Shown here: in pieces, positions 17,602-26,176 of the stretch
Layout of the letters: the number at the start of each line of letters is the position of its first letter
Numbering within the stretch: the first letter of the stretch is position 1
Assembly (NCBI RefSeq): GCF_050107715.1
Contig: NZ_JBNILN010000001.1
Coordinates: forward strand, 372,001 to 436,000
Source of the DNA: Metabacillus_B sp050107715
GTDB lineage: Bacteria; Bacillota; Bacilli; Bacillales; Bacillaceae
Reading direction: 5' to 3'
Length of the DNA stretch: 64,000 nt
Notes under the pieces: generated by a model
Told to the model about the DNA's origin: nothing
Seen by the model: only the letters and a program-made list of their open reading frames with translations
Databases searched by the model: none
Position numbers and translations under genes: made by a program

Positions 17602-17906
17602 GTTGCAACCACCTCATACTTTTTTACAATCGGAACAATGGACGCAAGCTCTTGATCAGGATAGTTTTTTTCATGCTCGTGCACCTTTTTAAAGGCGTCA
17701 CTTTGAACCCATTTCATATAATGATCCTTTGTTTCCCATTCTATTTGAACGGTCAATTCCCCTTTTTTCTTTTCATTTTGAAGCAGCTGGAAGGAACGGA
17801 ACCCTTCGTACTGATCAACCATTTTAGAACGGGTTTTATAGATGGAAATGACCTCATCTGCTTTATTCTCAGGTACATGGAATGTAGAATGAACGATATA
17901 CAACAA
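17598..17906 (-). CDS. ABM-domain (antibiotic biosynthesis monooxygenase-like) protein
   Basis: About 102 residues with the ferredoxin-like ABM fold: a beta strand (LLYIVHSTFHV), helix, FRSFQLLQ, a central strand and EWETKDHYMKWVQSDAFKKVH, the typical W-x-S/D-F motif. Members include haem-degrading HmoA/HmoB and quinol-type monooxygenases; which one this is cannot be told. The in-frame ATG at 17912 directly touches AGAGGAG, so one of two TTG codons (17906 or 17903), at proper spacing from that site, is the more likely start. Coupled to the following helical protein by an ATGA overlap. Confidence 0.7.
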   Translation of the reverse strand: MLYIVHSTFHVPENKADEVISIYKTRSKMVDQYEGFRSFQLLQNEKKKGELTVQIEWETKDHYMKWVQSDAFKKVHEHEKNYPDQELASIVPIVKKYEVVAT

Positions 17907-18042
17907 CTTCATCTCCTCTTTTTGTATCCCTTTCAACCTACCATACTTTATAGGGCTTGCCCACAATGATCAGCCTCAAGATTTTTCCATTCTATTCACC
18001 ATTATAAGGTATGAGATACCAATTTTCTAGTCAAATTGAACC

Positions 18043-18083
18043 ACAAAAAAGAGGCACCTCATGACTCGGCGCCTCTTTTTCGG
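18043..18083 (-). terminator. Intrinsic terminator of hpf
   Basis: AAAGAGGC/GCCTCTTT hairpin with T-runs on both strands, 19 bases after hpf. Confidence 0.8.
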
Positions 18084-18096
18084 TTGCATTCAGATC

Positions 18097-18666
18097 TTAT
18101 TCGTTCGGCTCAATGACGCCGTATTTGCCATCTTTACGTTTATATACTACATTGGTACGGTTTGTCTCTGCGTTCGTGAAAACGAAAAAGCTGTGGCCGA
18201 GCATATTCATTTGAAGAATTGCTTCCTCGCTATCCATCGGTTTCAGGGTGAATCGCTTCGTTCTCACAACCTCCATGCTGTCCTCATCTTCCTCTTGAGT
18301 CTGAACAGCGGTTGGCGTCTCGACCGGATTTCCATTAGCGAACATGAATTTAGCAGAATCCTGTTCACGGAACTTGCGGTTCACTTTCGTTTTGTGCTTC
18401 CGGATTTGGCGCTCAAGCTTGCTAGTTACAAGATCAATGGCTGCGTACATATCCCCGTTATGCTCTTCGCCGCGAAGGACGAGATTTGTCATCGGGATTG
18501 TAACCTCTACTTTGGATTCAATATCGCTGTAGTAGCTCAGATTCACGTGCACGTCAGCATCTACGGACTCCTGAAAGTACCTTTCAAGCTTCCCAATCTT
18601 CTTCTCCACGTAATCTCTTAAAGCTGGAGTTACCTCAATATTTTCCCCTCTGACATTGTATCTCAT
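18097..18666 (-). CDS. hpf: Long-form ribosome hibernation promoting factor (YvyD/HPF)
   Basis: A 189-residue long HPF. Residues 1 to 100 form the S30-binding domain (MRYNVRGENIEVTPALRDYVEKKI start, basic HKTKVNRKF helix), followed by an acidic linker (TQEEDEDSME) and a C-terminal dimerisation domain (about 130 to 189, with RTKRFTLKPM and FFVFTNAETN). Two copies join 70S ribosomes into inactive 100S dimers in stationary phase and stress. AAAGGAGGAG precedes the ATG. The promoter region carries overlapping SigB and SigH motifs, as known for B. subtilis yvyD. Confidence 0.96.
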   Translation of the reverse strand: MRYNVRGENIEVTPALRDYVEKKIGKLERYFQESVDADVHVNLSYYSDIESKVEVTIPMTNLVLRGEEHNGDMYAAIDLVTSKLERQIRKHKTKVNRKFREQDSAKFMFANGNPVETPTAVQTQEEDEDSMEVVRTKRFTLKPMDSEEAILQMNMLGHSFFVFTNAETNRTNVVYKRKDGKYGVIEPNE

Positions 18667-18700
18667 TAAAAACTCCTCCTTTGTAAAGGATATGTAAACT

Positions 18701-18736
18701 TACTTCTACTTTCCCCTCTAGTATTCCTGCTCAAAC
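18701..18736 (-). promoter_or_regulatory. Overlapping SigH and SigB promoters of hpf
   Basis: On the minus strand a SigH-type pair GCAGGAATA / GTAGAAGTA with 12-base spacing (18722-18730 and 18701-18709) is interleaved with a SigB-type pair GTTTGA / GGGGAA with 14-base spacing (18731-18736 and 18711-18716). This matches the dual control of B. subtilis yvyD. Confidence 0.65.
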
Positions 18737-18843
18737 GTAAAATTAATGTGAATAAATCGTGAATTTTGTAAAAAAGTGTTGAACAGGCAGGAGGAAGGTC
18801 CTTACCGGGTGGGCAGGAAGCTAGAAAGGAAGGAATCACTTAA

Positions 18844-18871
18844 GAAAAAAACCGCTCACCTGAGATAAGCG
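18844..18871 (-). terminator. Intrinsic terminator
   Basis: CCGCT/AGCGG hairpin followed by seven T on the minus strand, overlapping the end of the next gene. Confidence 0.75.
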
Positions 18872-18872
18872 G

Positions 18873-19256
18873 CTAATGCAGAATATACGGCTGCAGTCTT
18901 GTCTGAATTCCTTCCCTCCAGGAAATGAAGGCGGGGGCCAGCCGATCCTTTAAATACGTTTCGTACGTGAGGGGCTGAAAATACATAAACTCCAGATGAT
19001 CCAGTTCATTAATGACTTCATCAAACCTTCGGATTTGAAGGGTTAGCTGAGGATCCTCTTCAGCCGTTTTATCCAGGATCAGCACGTTGGAGCTGTCAAT
19101 ATGATAAAAAGCCCGCATAATATCCGAAAAGACTTTCTCCGCTTCGTTCAATTCTAAACGATGGAAGCTCTCCAGCACATAATCAAGACCTTCCTGAACT
19201 GTGTTCAGCAAGTGATAATAGAAATGATAAAGTTCAAATCTCTCGTACTCGTTCAA
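18873..19256 (-). CDS. Hypothetical helical protein
   Basis: A 127-residue, soluble, Leu/Glu/Tyr-rich protein that reads as almost all helix (YERFELYHFYYHLLNTVQEG, LELNEAEKVFSDIMRAFYHI). No family was recognised. The start is probably a TTG five bases after GAGGGTGG; a GTG three codons earlier lies inside that site. It stands alone between hpf and the fliDST genes, with its own terminator. Its position suggests, but does not show, a link to motility or stress. Confidence 0.6.
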   Translation of the reverse strand: MNEYERFELYHFYYHLLNTVQEGLDYVLESFHRLELNEAEKVFSDIMRAFYHIDSSNVLILDKTAEEDPQLTLQIRRFDEVINELDHLEFMYFQPLTYETYLKDRLAPAFISWREGIQTRLQPYILH

Positions 19257-19431
19257 TTTATCCACCCTCGATATAGGTCTCTTATACTATATTTAATATC
19301 GGTTCAGGGAGAGAATTGTTGAGAGGAAAGAGCATTCAAAGCTAACATGTTTATCCAGTATTCCCGTTGATTCTATGAACCTTTCGAATCGTTAAGAGCC
19401 TTGTACACAAGTTATTGTTAAGCGGGATGCA

Positions 19432-19735
19432 ATGAACTCCTATCATGTCTCACACGAAAGAAAGGAAGAGCAGTGGCGGGCAGTCCGGTCATTGCCTTAT
19501 GTATTCTTACTTTTTGTGAATGGGATCTTTCTCTTTATGTATACTACTGCCTTTATGACTCTTATCTAATCTAAGATTCCCGATTTTCATAGGGGACTGT
19601 TATGAAGCAGGCGGATTTGTGTTTATTCTGGCGGTTATGATTCTGTTCAATTACGGGCTGTAGCCGCAGATGAAGAGTATGCTACTGAAGAACAGGTTCA
19701 AAAAAACATCAATGATTCTCTAAGACACATATAGG
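19432..19735 (+). pseudogene. Decayed small membrane-protein gene
   Basis: In a 540-base stretch without an intact gene, the plus strand encodes fragments in different frames: 45 residues with a hydrophobic SLPYVFLLFVNGIFLFMY segment ending in TAA at 19567, then a second hydrophobic piece FVFILAVMILFNYGL, and a charged tail ADEEYATEEQVQKNI. No ribosome site was found. This looks like a gene broken by several frameshifts; its original family is unknown. Confidence 0.35.
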
Positions 19736-19746
19736 AACATCCGATC

Positions 19747-19797
19747 AGGCTGCTGCACCAATTTTCCTGGAGTCAGGCAGCCTAATTTTTTGAATCT
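19747..19797 (+). terminator. Plus-strand terminator after the decayed gene
   Basis: AGGCTGC/GCAGCCT arms followed by AATTTTTT on the plus strand. The remains of the terminator of the broken plus-strand gene. Confidence 0.5.
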
Positions 19798-19996
19798 AGA
19801 AAAGTTTATCTATCAGCAGATACCCTGCTACAATCGCCTGGGCTGGAAGCGCAATTAATACCATACAGCCATCAAAGCTGCAGCAGCCGTCTCCACAGCC
19901 ATCCAGTCTATCCTTCTTCTCTTCTTTTTTATTTTTTGGAGGAAAAGGCTGCTTCGGTCCCTGGTTATGGTTGTTTTGATGATTGGTATAGTTCAT
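19796..19996 (-). CDS. Small Cys-rich, C-terminally anchored protein
   Basis: About 66 residues: an Asn/Gln-rich and then Lys/Pro-rich hydrophilic N-terminus, a cluster GCGDGCCSFDGC with five Cys, and one C-terminal transmembrane helix (MVLIALPAQAIVAGYLL). The Cys cluster could bind metal or form disulphides. I chose the third in-frame Met because GAGGGAGA lies seven bases upstream. No family recognised. Confidence 0.5.
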   Translation of the reverse strand: MNYTNHQNNHNQGPKQPFPPKNKKEEKKDRLDGCGDGCCSFDGCMVLIALPAQAIVAGYLLIDKLF

Positions 19997-20188
19997 ATTC
20001 ATCTCTCCCTCTATTTTCATGTAAGCTTTGTGCTACTCATTTCCTATAGGTTAATTCCCAGCGATAAAGGATAAAAAACCTAATTTATCCAACAAATTAC
20101 ACCATAACTCATTATAAGGAAAGAGTCTGAATGCCAGCAGTCCAAAAAGACTCATTTCCCAAAGCTTGTGAAGAAGAACAAATACCTA

Positions 20189-20222
20189 AAAAGCTCCCGG
20201 TTAAACACCCGGGAGCTTTTCT
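20189..20222 (-). terminator. Intrinsic terminator of the fliDST operon
   Basis: AAAAGCTCCCGG/CCGGGAGCTTTT hairpin just after fliT. Confidence 0.8.
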
Positions 20223-20223
20223 T

Positions 20224-20574
20224 TCATTTCCGCTTATCATAAAACATGCCATCAGTCTGAACAGATTGATAGGGATTTACATATTTGTTTGCGCCGTCTT
20301 TTGTTTTCTTCAGCCGCTGCATGTCTGCTTGGATAAATGTTTTAATGGCGGTCATCTTTTGGATGATTTGTTTATTCCACCTGTTCAGCTCCTGAAGAAG
20401 CTCCTGCTCTTTTACTGAGAAAGGGGGAGCCAGCTGTTTCATGATGGCTTCTCTTTCATTCAGCTTTACATCAATCTGCTCAATTAACGGGTCCCGTTCA
20501 TCTTTTTCTGAGGATTGATCGAGCAGGTTCAGCAGCTGTTGTGTAAGGGAGTGGACATCCGCAACCGAGCTCAT
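20224..20574 (-). CDS. fliT: FliT, flagellar filament-cap chaperone
   Basis: A 116-residue helical protein resembling B. subtilis FliT (113 residues), with the conserved LKKTKDGANKYVNPYQSVQTDGMFYDKRK C-terminus (shown here by its ends: LKKTK and DGMFYDKRK). FliT binds FliD and FliH-type export factors. The start codon overlaps the fliS stop by one base (TAATG), so the genes are coupled. Confidence 0.93.
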   Translation of the reverse strand: MSSVADVHSLTQQLLNLLDQSSEKDERDPLIEQIDVKLNEREAIMKQLAPPFSVKEQELLQELNRWNKQIIQKMTAIKTFIQADMQRLKKTKDGANKYVNPYQSVQTDGMFYDKRK

Positions 20575-20975
20575 TAGACAGAGCCGCCTTGCTTATATTG
20601 CTGCTGGCGGTTCATTTGGATGACTTGCTTCCATGTATCACGGAATTCTGTAACATAGCCTTCTACCTCATCCAGTATGGATGTGTCGTTCCCCAGGTTG
20701 GCTTCCATAAGACGGCGGTTTATATATTCATAGAGTGCCATCATATTTTGAGAGACTTCCTGGTCCATATTTAAGGTAACCATAAGCTCCTGAATAATTT
20801 TTTGTGCTTTTTGAAGATTGGTGTTTTTCAGTTCAATTTGCTTTTGGTCCATAGCCGCACGCGCCTGCTTAATGAATTTAAGGCAGCCGTTGTACAGCAT
20901 AAGGGTCAACTCACCGGGAGAAGCGGTGGTCACGGAATTTTGCTGATAGGCCTGGTATGGATTATTTACTGCCAA
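20574..20975 (-). CDS. fliS: FliS, flagellin export chaperone
   Basis: A 133-residue four-helix bundle, with the conserved NPYQAYQQNSVTTASPGELT start and MLYNGCLKFIKQA helix of FliS. FliS keeps flagellin unfolded for export. In B. subtilis FliS also assists FliW-flagellin binding, linking it to the CsrA circuit at the other end of this window. Second gene of fliD-fliS-fliT. Confidence 0.95.
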   Translation of the reverse strand: MAVNNPYQAYQQNSVTTASPGELTLMLYNGCLKFIKQARAAMDQKQIELKNTNLQKAQKIIQELMVTLNMDQEVSQNMMALYEYINRRLMEANLGNDTSILDEVEGYVTEFRDTWKQVIQMNRQQQYKQGGSV

Positions 20976-20991
20976 GTTGATTCACTCCTCA

Positions 20992-22488
20992 TTAATATCC
21001 GCCGTTAAAGTTCATTAGCTGGGCGGATTGCTCGTTGGCGCGCTGGATGGCGGTTTCCATTGCCGTAAACTGGCGCCAGTATCGGTCCTCAATTTGAATG
21101 AGGCGGTCTTCAAAACGGTCGATTTGATTGTCCAGATTATCCAGGTTTTTTCCAATCGAAAATTTCTGTGTTGTCATTAAGCTGTTTCCAGCCTTCGTTT
21201 CCACTTTTGTAATCGTATCTTTAATGGTGCTGCGCAGACGCCCCGCTAGACCAGTGGTTTCGGGGGTTGCTCCTTTTGCATTAAAAAGTTCATAGACGGC
21301 ATTCGGATTCTCTGCTATCTTTTCCCGGAGCCTCGTCTCATCGATGACGAGCTTTCCTTTTTCCATATAGTTCGAGGTCGTTTTGATGCCGATATCAGCT
21401 AGCTGGCCAAACCCTGCAATGTTTCCTGTACCATTTACCGGAGAATAAAAATCGGTTCTCATTTTGTTCAAACCGGAAGCAAGAATGGAGTCATTTTTAA
21501 GCAAGCCGCTTTTCGCTTTATCCTCCCACTGCTCAACCTGCTTATCGGAAAGCGAATCACGCTCTTCATCGGTTAACGGCTGGTAGCTGCGGTAGCGGTC
21601 TTCCGTAATTTCGCCATTGATTTTCCCGATGATTTCATTGTACTTATCAACGAACTTTACAATGGAATCCAAAATTCCATCTGTATCGGTGCTGCTTGAT
21701 ATGCTGACAGGCTTTGTTGTTTCCTGTTTAATTGTGTATTCAACGCCGTTCACATTAAAAGTGTTGGAGGTTTGCTCCATCTCATAGCCATTAATCGTGA
21801 CAAGGGCATTTTTCCCCTCTTTATCCTTAACCATTGTATTGCTGGCATCAACTGACATTCCGAGACTTTCCAGAAACGCTTTGGTCGTGTCATCGGAGGC
21901 CTTAATTGCCCCGCCGGCACCTGCCTTATTATTTGAAAGAATGACACTTTCAAAGCCTTCACCATTTACAGTTGCCTTCATGGCAGAGACACCAAGTGAA
22001 GATGAATTAAGCTTCGACAGAACCTGTTCTAGCGTATCGGCTGCACCGATGGATACCTTCACTTCTCTTTCAGCAGTGGTTCCCGGATCGGTTACCTTAA
22101 AGACAAGCTCTCTTTCTCCTTGAACATAGGCATGTCCTGTATTAGATTTCCAAGAACCTGATTCTGCCAGGCTCGTCACACCGATGGAAGAAGAAAAATT
22201 TGCAGAGGCACTGATTGCTTTCGCACTAACTGCGGCGTCATTGGAGCTGCTGACCGATTTTTGATTAAAGGTTGACTGCAGGCTTAAGGAATTTTTGTTA
22301 ATCGGACTGAGCATATCATCCAATTCCTTCAGCAGTTTATTCATGTCACGGTAGTTATCACGCTGCCATTCCAGTGTGGTTTTCTTTTGCTTCAGTTTAT
22401 CGACGCCCATCCGTTCTGCTTTCATCAAATCGCTTACCATCTGGTCAATATCCATACCGCTTGCCAGACCGCCAATTCTCATTGTCAT
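20992..22488 (-). CDS. fliD: FliD, flagellar hook-associated protein 2 (filament cap)
   Basis: A 498-residue filament cap protein. The D0/D1 N-terminal segment MRIGGLASGMDIDQMVSDLM and the C-terminal coiled coil (LDNLDNQIDRFEDRLIQIEDRYWRQF, ending FNGGY) are conserved, with variable D2/D3 domains between. It assembles at the filament tip and helps flagellin subunits polymerise. The ATG is preceded by AGGCGGTGA. It begins the fliDST operon, following flaG by 18 bases. Confidence 0.95.
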   Translation of the reverse strand: MTMRIGGLASGMDIDQMVSDLMKAERMGVDKLKQKKTTLEWQRDNYRDMNKLLKELDDMLSPINKNSLSLQSTFNQKSVSSSNDAAVSAKAISASANFSSSIGVTSLAESGSWKSNTGHAYVQGERELVFKVTDPGTTAEREVKVSIGAADTLEQVLSKLNSSSLGVSAMKATVNGEGFESVILSNNKAGAGGAIKASDDTTKAFLESLGMSVDASNTMVKDKEGKNALVTINGYEMEQTSNTFNVNGVEYTIKQETTKPVSISSSTDTDGILDSIVKFVDKYNEIIGKINGEITEDRYRSYQPLTDEERDSLSDKQVEQWEDKAKSGLLKNDSILASGLNKMRTDFYSPVNGTGNIAGFGQLADIGIKTTSNYMEKGKLVIDETRLREKIAENPNAVYELFNAKGATPETTGLAGRLRSTIKDTITKVETKAGNSLMTTQKFSIGKNLDNLDNQIDRFEDRLIQIEDRYWRQFTAMETAIQRANEQSAQLMNFNGGY

Positions 22489-22506
22489 TATGATTCACCG
22501 CCTCAT

Positions 22507-22851
22507 TTAGCTTTTTTCATCTACAAACAGACCAACAAATTCCGTCATGGCTGCATACATATCCAATACCTTTTTGTTCGGAATCTCACGGACTACCTCT
22601 CTCGTCACATCATCCACAACGGTCACGTAATACTCATTCAGCTTTTCATGAAGCACAAATTCTGTATGAGTATTGGCCGGTGCCATAAATTCATTCAAAC
22701 TCGCTACAATTTTTTCAAGCTTTTCTTTTGAAGCCGGTACCGCTTCCTTTACTTGAACTGCCGAATTCATCGCCTGCACAGGATTCACTTTCACTGATTC
22801 TGCTTCTTGCGTACGTGGCATAGCTTGAGCAGAAATTGAATTAACCGCCAT
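22507..22851 (-). CDS. flaG: FlaG-family protein (YvyC)
   Basis: A 114-residue protein of the FlaG family, with a variable, Ala/Val-rich N-terminus and the conserved C-terminal part FVLHEKLNEYYVTVVDDVTREVVREIPNKK shown here by its ends (FVLHEKLNEYYV and VVREIPNKK). FlaG affects filament length in other bacteria. The start was put at the ATG eight bases after GAGGAG. In B. subtilis this gene is next to hag; here about 37 kb of other genes separate them. Confidence 0.9.
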   Translation of the reverse strand: MAVNSISAQAMPRTQEAESVKVNPVQAMNSAVQVKEAVPASKEKLEKIVASLNEFMAPANTHTEFVLHEKLNEYYVTVVDDVTREVVREIPNKKVLDMYAAMTEFVGLFVDEKS

Positions 22852-22922
22852 TATGGACACTCCTCAATTTATTCATCTAATGGTTATATCGGAGCGTTCC
22901 GGAAGTTGTTTATACGAATACG

Positions 22923-22952
22923 AAAAAACCTCCTTTTGGATTAGGAGGCTGG
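22923..22952 (-). terminator. Intrinsic terminator of the WXG gene cluster
   Basis: CCTCC/GGAGG hairpin followed by six T on the minus strand. It insulates the flagellar fla/fliD unit from the accessory cluster upstream. Confidence 0.75.
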
Positions 22953-22968
22953 TAATGGTTGGATCTAT

Positions 22969-23463
22969 TTAAACCCTGATTTGCTCATGATTCAAGTATG
23001 GAAGGATATAATCCCGTTTATAGGAGTTAAATTCCTGATCATTTAAAACATTGTAGGTTGGTATTCTAATTTTTTTATTTTGCTTTGTCAGGATGACCAG
23101 GTCATAGTAAAGCCAGGATCGAAGGGTCATTCCCCCATGCTGGACCGTAATATCTTTTATGTCACGAAGAGGCACGGATTGTTTTTTCGACTCTATTCTC
23201 CCGTCAGGTCCAGGAATAATTTTGAACAGAACCTTATCTCCAAAAAATACAGGCCCAGAATGGATTAAAAAGTATAAACCTAAAAAGGTTCCTAATACCC
23301 CCCCTGCCAGTCCGAGAAGGCTTGTTTTTAATCCTGAATTAAACGCGTCAATCATAAGCCAGCCGCAAACCAGGATGGCCACTGCTATTGCTGCTAATCC
23401 AAAGCCCACTAACCTGGGGTTTGCTTTTACTTCAATGGTGTCGGTTTGATTAATCTGCTTCAA
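22969..23463 (-). CDS. Two-helix membrane protein, DUF5381/YxiI-like
   Basis: A 164-residue protein with two N-terminal transmembrane helices (about 18 to 40 and 46 to 67) and a cytosolic beta-rich domain that resembles a PH-like fold (LRDIKDITVQHGG, KKIRIPTYNVLN). It resembles the YfjD/YxiI group that accompanies LXG and WXG genes in B. subtilis; this match is from memory. It starts with TTG, five bases after GAGAGGGGAA, and is the last gene of the WXG cluster. A membrane location fits an immunity protein against a membrane-active effector, which is an inference. Confidence 0.6.
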   Translation of the reverse strand: MKQINQTDTIEVKANPRLVGFGLAAIAVAILVCGWLMIDAFNSGLKTSLLGLAGGVLGTFLGLYFLIHSGPVFFGDKVLFKIIPGPDGRIESKKQSVPLRDIKDITVQHGGMTLRSWLYYDLVILTKQNKKIRIPTYNVLNDQEFNSYKRDYILPYLNHEQIRV

Positions 23464-23476
23464 TAATATTCCCCTC

Positions 23477-24271
23477 TCAAGCTAACTGAAAGCTTCTATT
23501 TTCTGTAATGATACTTTTAAACAAGTCAGGGGTAGCAGAATTAAGCGTGAAAGCATTTCTCGCACTTCCAGTAATGAACCACGTATGATTAACACCTGGA
23601 ACTATAAATGATAAGTTATGCAGCGCTTGGTCTTCCCCTTTATTAGTTTCAAAACTCATTACACTATCCATTTTTCCATTTCTTAGTTTTAAGTCATTAA
23701 TAAATTCATGGACTTTTAGATTTTTAATCTCTGCAGAATTAATAAAGTCATTTACTTTTTGCTCATCCTCCTGAATTCCAACTAAAAGAGTTTCGAACAG
23801 TTCTCCGGTACATACAAATAGATCCTCTGCTGTGTCTGATGAATGCTTTACATCCATTAAAGCAGTTAAAACATGAACTAATTTATCATGATCTTTAAAA
23901 TACTCAATCATATGTACCTGTTGATTATCCATGATCGAATGGAGATAGCACTCTGCTCCATTAAAATACCCGTTCCATGAAACCTGGTCTTGTTCATCTG
24001 AAAATCTGGAAGCTTTAATGCTATAGGAACTAAAACTTAAAACTTGAATAAATCCCGAATATTCCTTCTTTAGTATATACTTATTTTCAATGTATTCTAC
24101 CATATCTTTAGAAAGCAAAGACCGGCAGGCCACTTGAAAAATAAGATTTAACTCTTCATCACTAATATTTGGATAATACATTTGTTTCATGGAAATACCC
24201 TGTTCAAATAAATTCTCACTATATAAGCAAAATAGCAATTCGTCTGAACTTAATTTAATTTTAGTTGTCAT
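23477..24271 (-). CDS. Hypothetical protein of the WXG cluster, possible secretion chaperone
   Basis: A 264-residue soluble protein without recognisable motif. The N-terminal half reads as winged-helix-like (LSSDELLFCLYSENLF, YPNISDEELNLIFQVACRSL) and the C-terminal half as alternating strands and helices ending in SFIVPGVNHTWFITGS. Its size and place between a WXG-type substrate and a small membrane protein recall EspG-type chaperones of mycobacterial type VII systems, but no direct similarity was seen. AAGGAG precedes the ATG; the gap to the upstream gene is 12 bases, so it is in the same operon. Confidence 0.6.
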   Translation of the reverse strand: MTTKIKLSSDELLFCLYSENLFEQGISMKQMYYPNISDEELNLIFQVACRSLLSKDMVEYIENKYILKKEYSGFIQVLSFSSYSIKASRFSDEQDQVSWNGYFNGAECYLHSIMDNQQVHMIEYFKDHDKLVHVLTALMDVKHSSDTAEDLFVCTGELFETLLVGIQEDEQKVNDFINSAEIKNLKVHEFINDLKLRNGKMDSVMSFETNKGEDQALHNLSFIVPGVNHTWFITGSARNAFTLNSATPDLFKSIITENRSFQLA

Positions 24272-24283
24272 AATATTAGCTCC

Positions 24284-25549
24284 TTACCCAAATGAGAATG
24301 GATTTGATAAAAAGTCTTTTGCTCCATTAACCATAGAGGCTGCTGTATCTTCAACCTTCTTCAGTTCATTTTTTACTTTTTTTCCAGCATCATTGATCCC
24401 TTTTTCAACCATATCTATGCCTTTATTTAAGTGTTTATCCACTTCTTCAGTAACCTTGGACGCAACCGCAGAAGCTTTTTCGATCCCTTTCGATACATCT
24501 CCACCAAGATTCCTTATTCCAGTTATCCCGCTTTGAATTGTATCATCGTATTTTAGCGCCAAAGACTCTGCAGCACCTGCAGTCGCTTCGGCTATTCTTT
24601 CACCTACATAAGCTCCGGCAGCACCTCCTGCTGCTCCTCCTAAAACCGTACCTACAGGTGTACCGAAACTTCCTAGAGCTCCTCCAATTACAGTACCTAC
24701 ACCTGATCCGGCAGTAACCCAAAACGTTTTATTCGCAGCTTTCCCTACAGCTTTTGCATTTTCTCTTTTTAACACCTCTGGATTGTCCCCATATTTATTA
24801 TAATTATCAGCGATTGTAACTCCTGCTCCAAATGTTTCCGAACCAGCTGTAACCACGGTAGTCAGGAGAAAGTTACCCTTAGCAAACTTTCCACCAGTTT
24901 TAACAACATCCATAAAAGATACTTTTTTTCCTAGATCGTCAACGCTCCCGTTAACCCAGTTCCGAACATTATTATTGAAATTTGCAGCATCGTCTGCAAA
25001 AAAACCAGTCATTCTCTTAAAGAGAAGTTCAGAAACTGACTTGTTTTTAAATCCCATCATAGTAGGAGATATAAAAGCTTTAATGATAGTTTTATATTTC
25101 GATTGATCAACCATTCTTCCGAAATCATCTAAAAATTGCATGTTTTTTACAATGAAATTCCCATCCGCATTGAGCAAAAATTGAGTTACACCTGAAGCCA
25201 TATATTTGCCTGCCCCTAACATGGAACCGCCAAAAATCATCGCTGTGTTGTATTGATCGTAAAAATCATACAATTTCATTAAAATATCATCCTGCTCCAC
25301 AAGCTTACCCCCGGCATCCCGAATATCCCTTTCGTGCTTATCCAGCCGCTCAATGACTTGATCGCTGGTAGCTGCCGTATTTCCCACACCGCTGAAGCAG
25401 TGTAAGTACTCCGGGGAGCAGTATTTAATGATGTTGTCCAGCTCGTCATCCAGTGTATCCGCCTGTTTTTCCAGAAAAGCCAGTTCTTTTACAATGCTGT
25501 TAGCAAAAGCCTCCAGTTTATCCGGATTGGCTTCTATTTTGTATCCCAC
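24284..25549 (-). CDS. WXG/LXG-like protein with glycine-zipper domain, putative type VII effector
   Basis: A 421-residue protein. The first 100 residues form a helical hairpin typical of WXG/LXG-type type VII substrates. A middle region (about 100 to 240) contains amphipathic helices. From about 265 to 320 lies a glycine zipper (GSGVGTVIGGALGSFG, GTVLGGAAGGAAGAYVGERI), followed by an Ala/Lys-rich helical tail. Glycine zippers insert into membranes; the staphylococcal type VII effector TspA is a precedent for a membrane-depolarising toxin of this kind. The start is GTG nine bases after AAGGAG. The neighbours are a WXG100 protein upstream and two companions downstream. A structural role instead of toxicity cannot be excluded. 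Confidence 0.65.
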   Translation of the reverse strand: MGYKIEANPDKLEAFANSIVKELAFLEKQADTLDDELDNIIKYCSPEYLHCFSGVGNTAATSDQVIERLDKHERDIRDAGGKLVEQDDILMKLYDFYDQYNTAMIFGGSMLGAGKYMASGVTQFLLNADGNFIVKNMQFLDDFGRMVDQSKYKTIIKAFISPTMMGFKNKSVSELLFKRMTGFFADDAANFNNNVRNWVNGSVDDLGKKVSFMDVVKTGGKFAKGNFLLTTVVTAGSETFGAGVTIADNYNKYGDNPEVLKRENAKAVGKAANKTFWVTAGSGVGTVIGGALGSFGTPVGTVLGGAAGGAAGAYVGERIAEATAGAAESLALKYDDTIQSGITGIRNLGGDVSKGIEKASAVASKVTEEVDKHLNKGIDMVEKGINDAGKKVKNELKKVEDTAASMVNGAKDFLSNPFSFG

Positions 25550-25569
25550 TTTGATTAAGCTCCTTCCCC

Positions 25570-25890
25570 TTATGCGAATGTATCGTTTAATTTTGCATTG
25601 ATCATTGCCTGTCTTCTCAATTCTTCCAATCTCTTTTTCTCTTCGTTTACCTTCTCGATTTCCGCCGCTGCACTTTTCAGTTCCTCGCTTGTTTCCCTGC
25701 AGTCTTCCGCGTGCTTTGTAAAGGCTTGAAGGGTCTCCTCGAATTCTGAAATAAATTCATCTCTTCCTTTGCCGCTCCAGTCTAATGACAGCAAATTTAT
25801 TGCGTTTTTCAGGTTATGAGCGGAACTTTCCACTTCGTCAGCCGCGGCACTATATTTCCCTGCTAATGCTAATACCTGCCCTGTATCCAT
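25570..25890 (-). CDS. WXG100-family (ESAT-6-like) protein
   Basis: A protein of 106 residues forming a helix-turn-helix hairpin. The turn motif WSG fits W-x-G (LDWSGKGRDEFISEFEE, about residue 37). WXG100 proteins are small partners or substrates of type VII secretion. AGAGGTGA lies four bases before the chosen ATG. First gene of a four-gene operon with the glycine-zipper protein. Confidence 0.8.
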   Translation of the reverse strand: MDTGQVLALAGKYSAAADEVESSAHNLKNAINLLSLDWSGKGRDEFISEFEETLQAFTKHAEDCRETSEELKSAAAEIEKVNEEKKRLEELRRQAMINAKLNDTFA

Positions 25891-26176
25891 TTCGTCACCT
25901 CTGCAAACTTTTCGTATTTTCCCTATTACCTTTTTACGGGGCATAAAAACCTATTTTTCCAAATTTTTATCTTATTTGATAAATAACCCTAATACATTAA
26001 TTTTTTCCTGTTATGTAAAAATAATTTTAAAAGCTTATCAGGCTGATATTCAAGGCTGTATAAAGCTTCCGCATATGGAAATAAAACCTAAATCATCTAT
26101 ATAAAACAGTACCAAAATAGCTTTAGATTATAAATGATAAAAAAGTCATGTTTTCATCCAATGATTGACAAGTACA
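25891..26176. other. AT-rich intergenic region upstream of the WXG operon
   Basis: About 290 bases, very AT-rich, holding the promoter region of the WXG operon. TTTACA and TATTAG hexamers occur on the minus strand near 26010, but at 19-base spacing, so I do not call a promoter. No gene seen. Confidence 0.5.

Noticed and set aside
18061..18621. A 186-residue plus-strand frame opposite hpf
   Set aside because: Antisense shadow of hpf; starts inside the hpf terminator and has no ribosome site.
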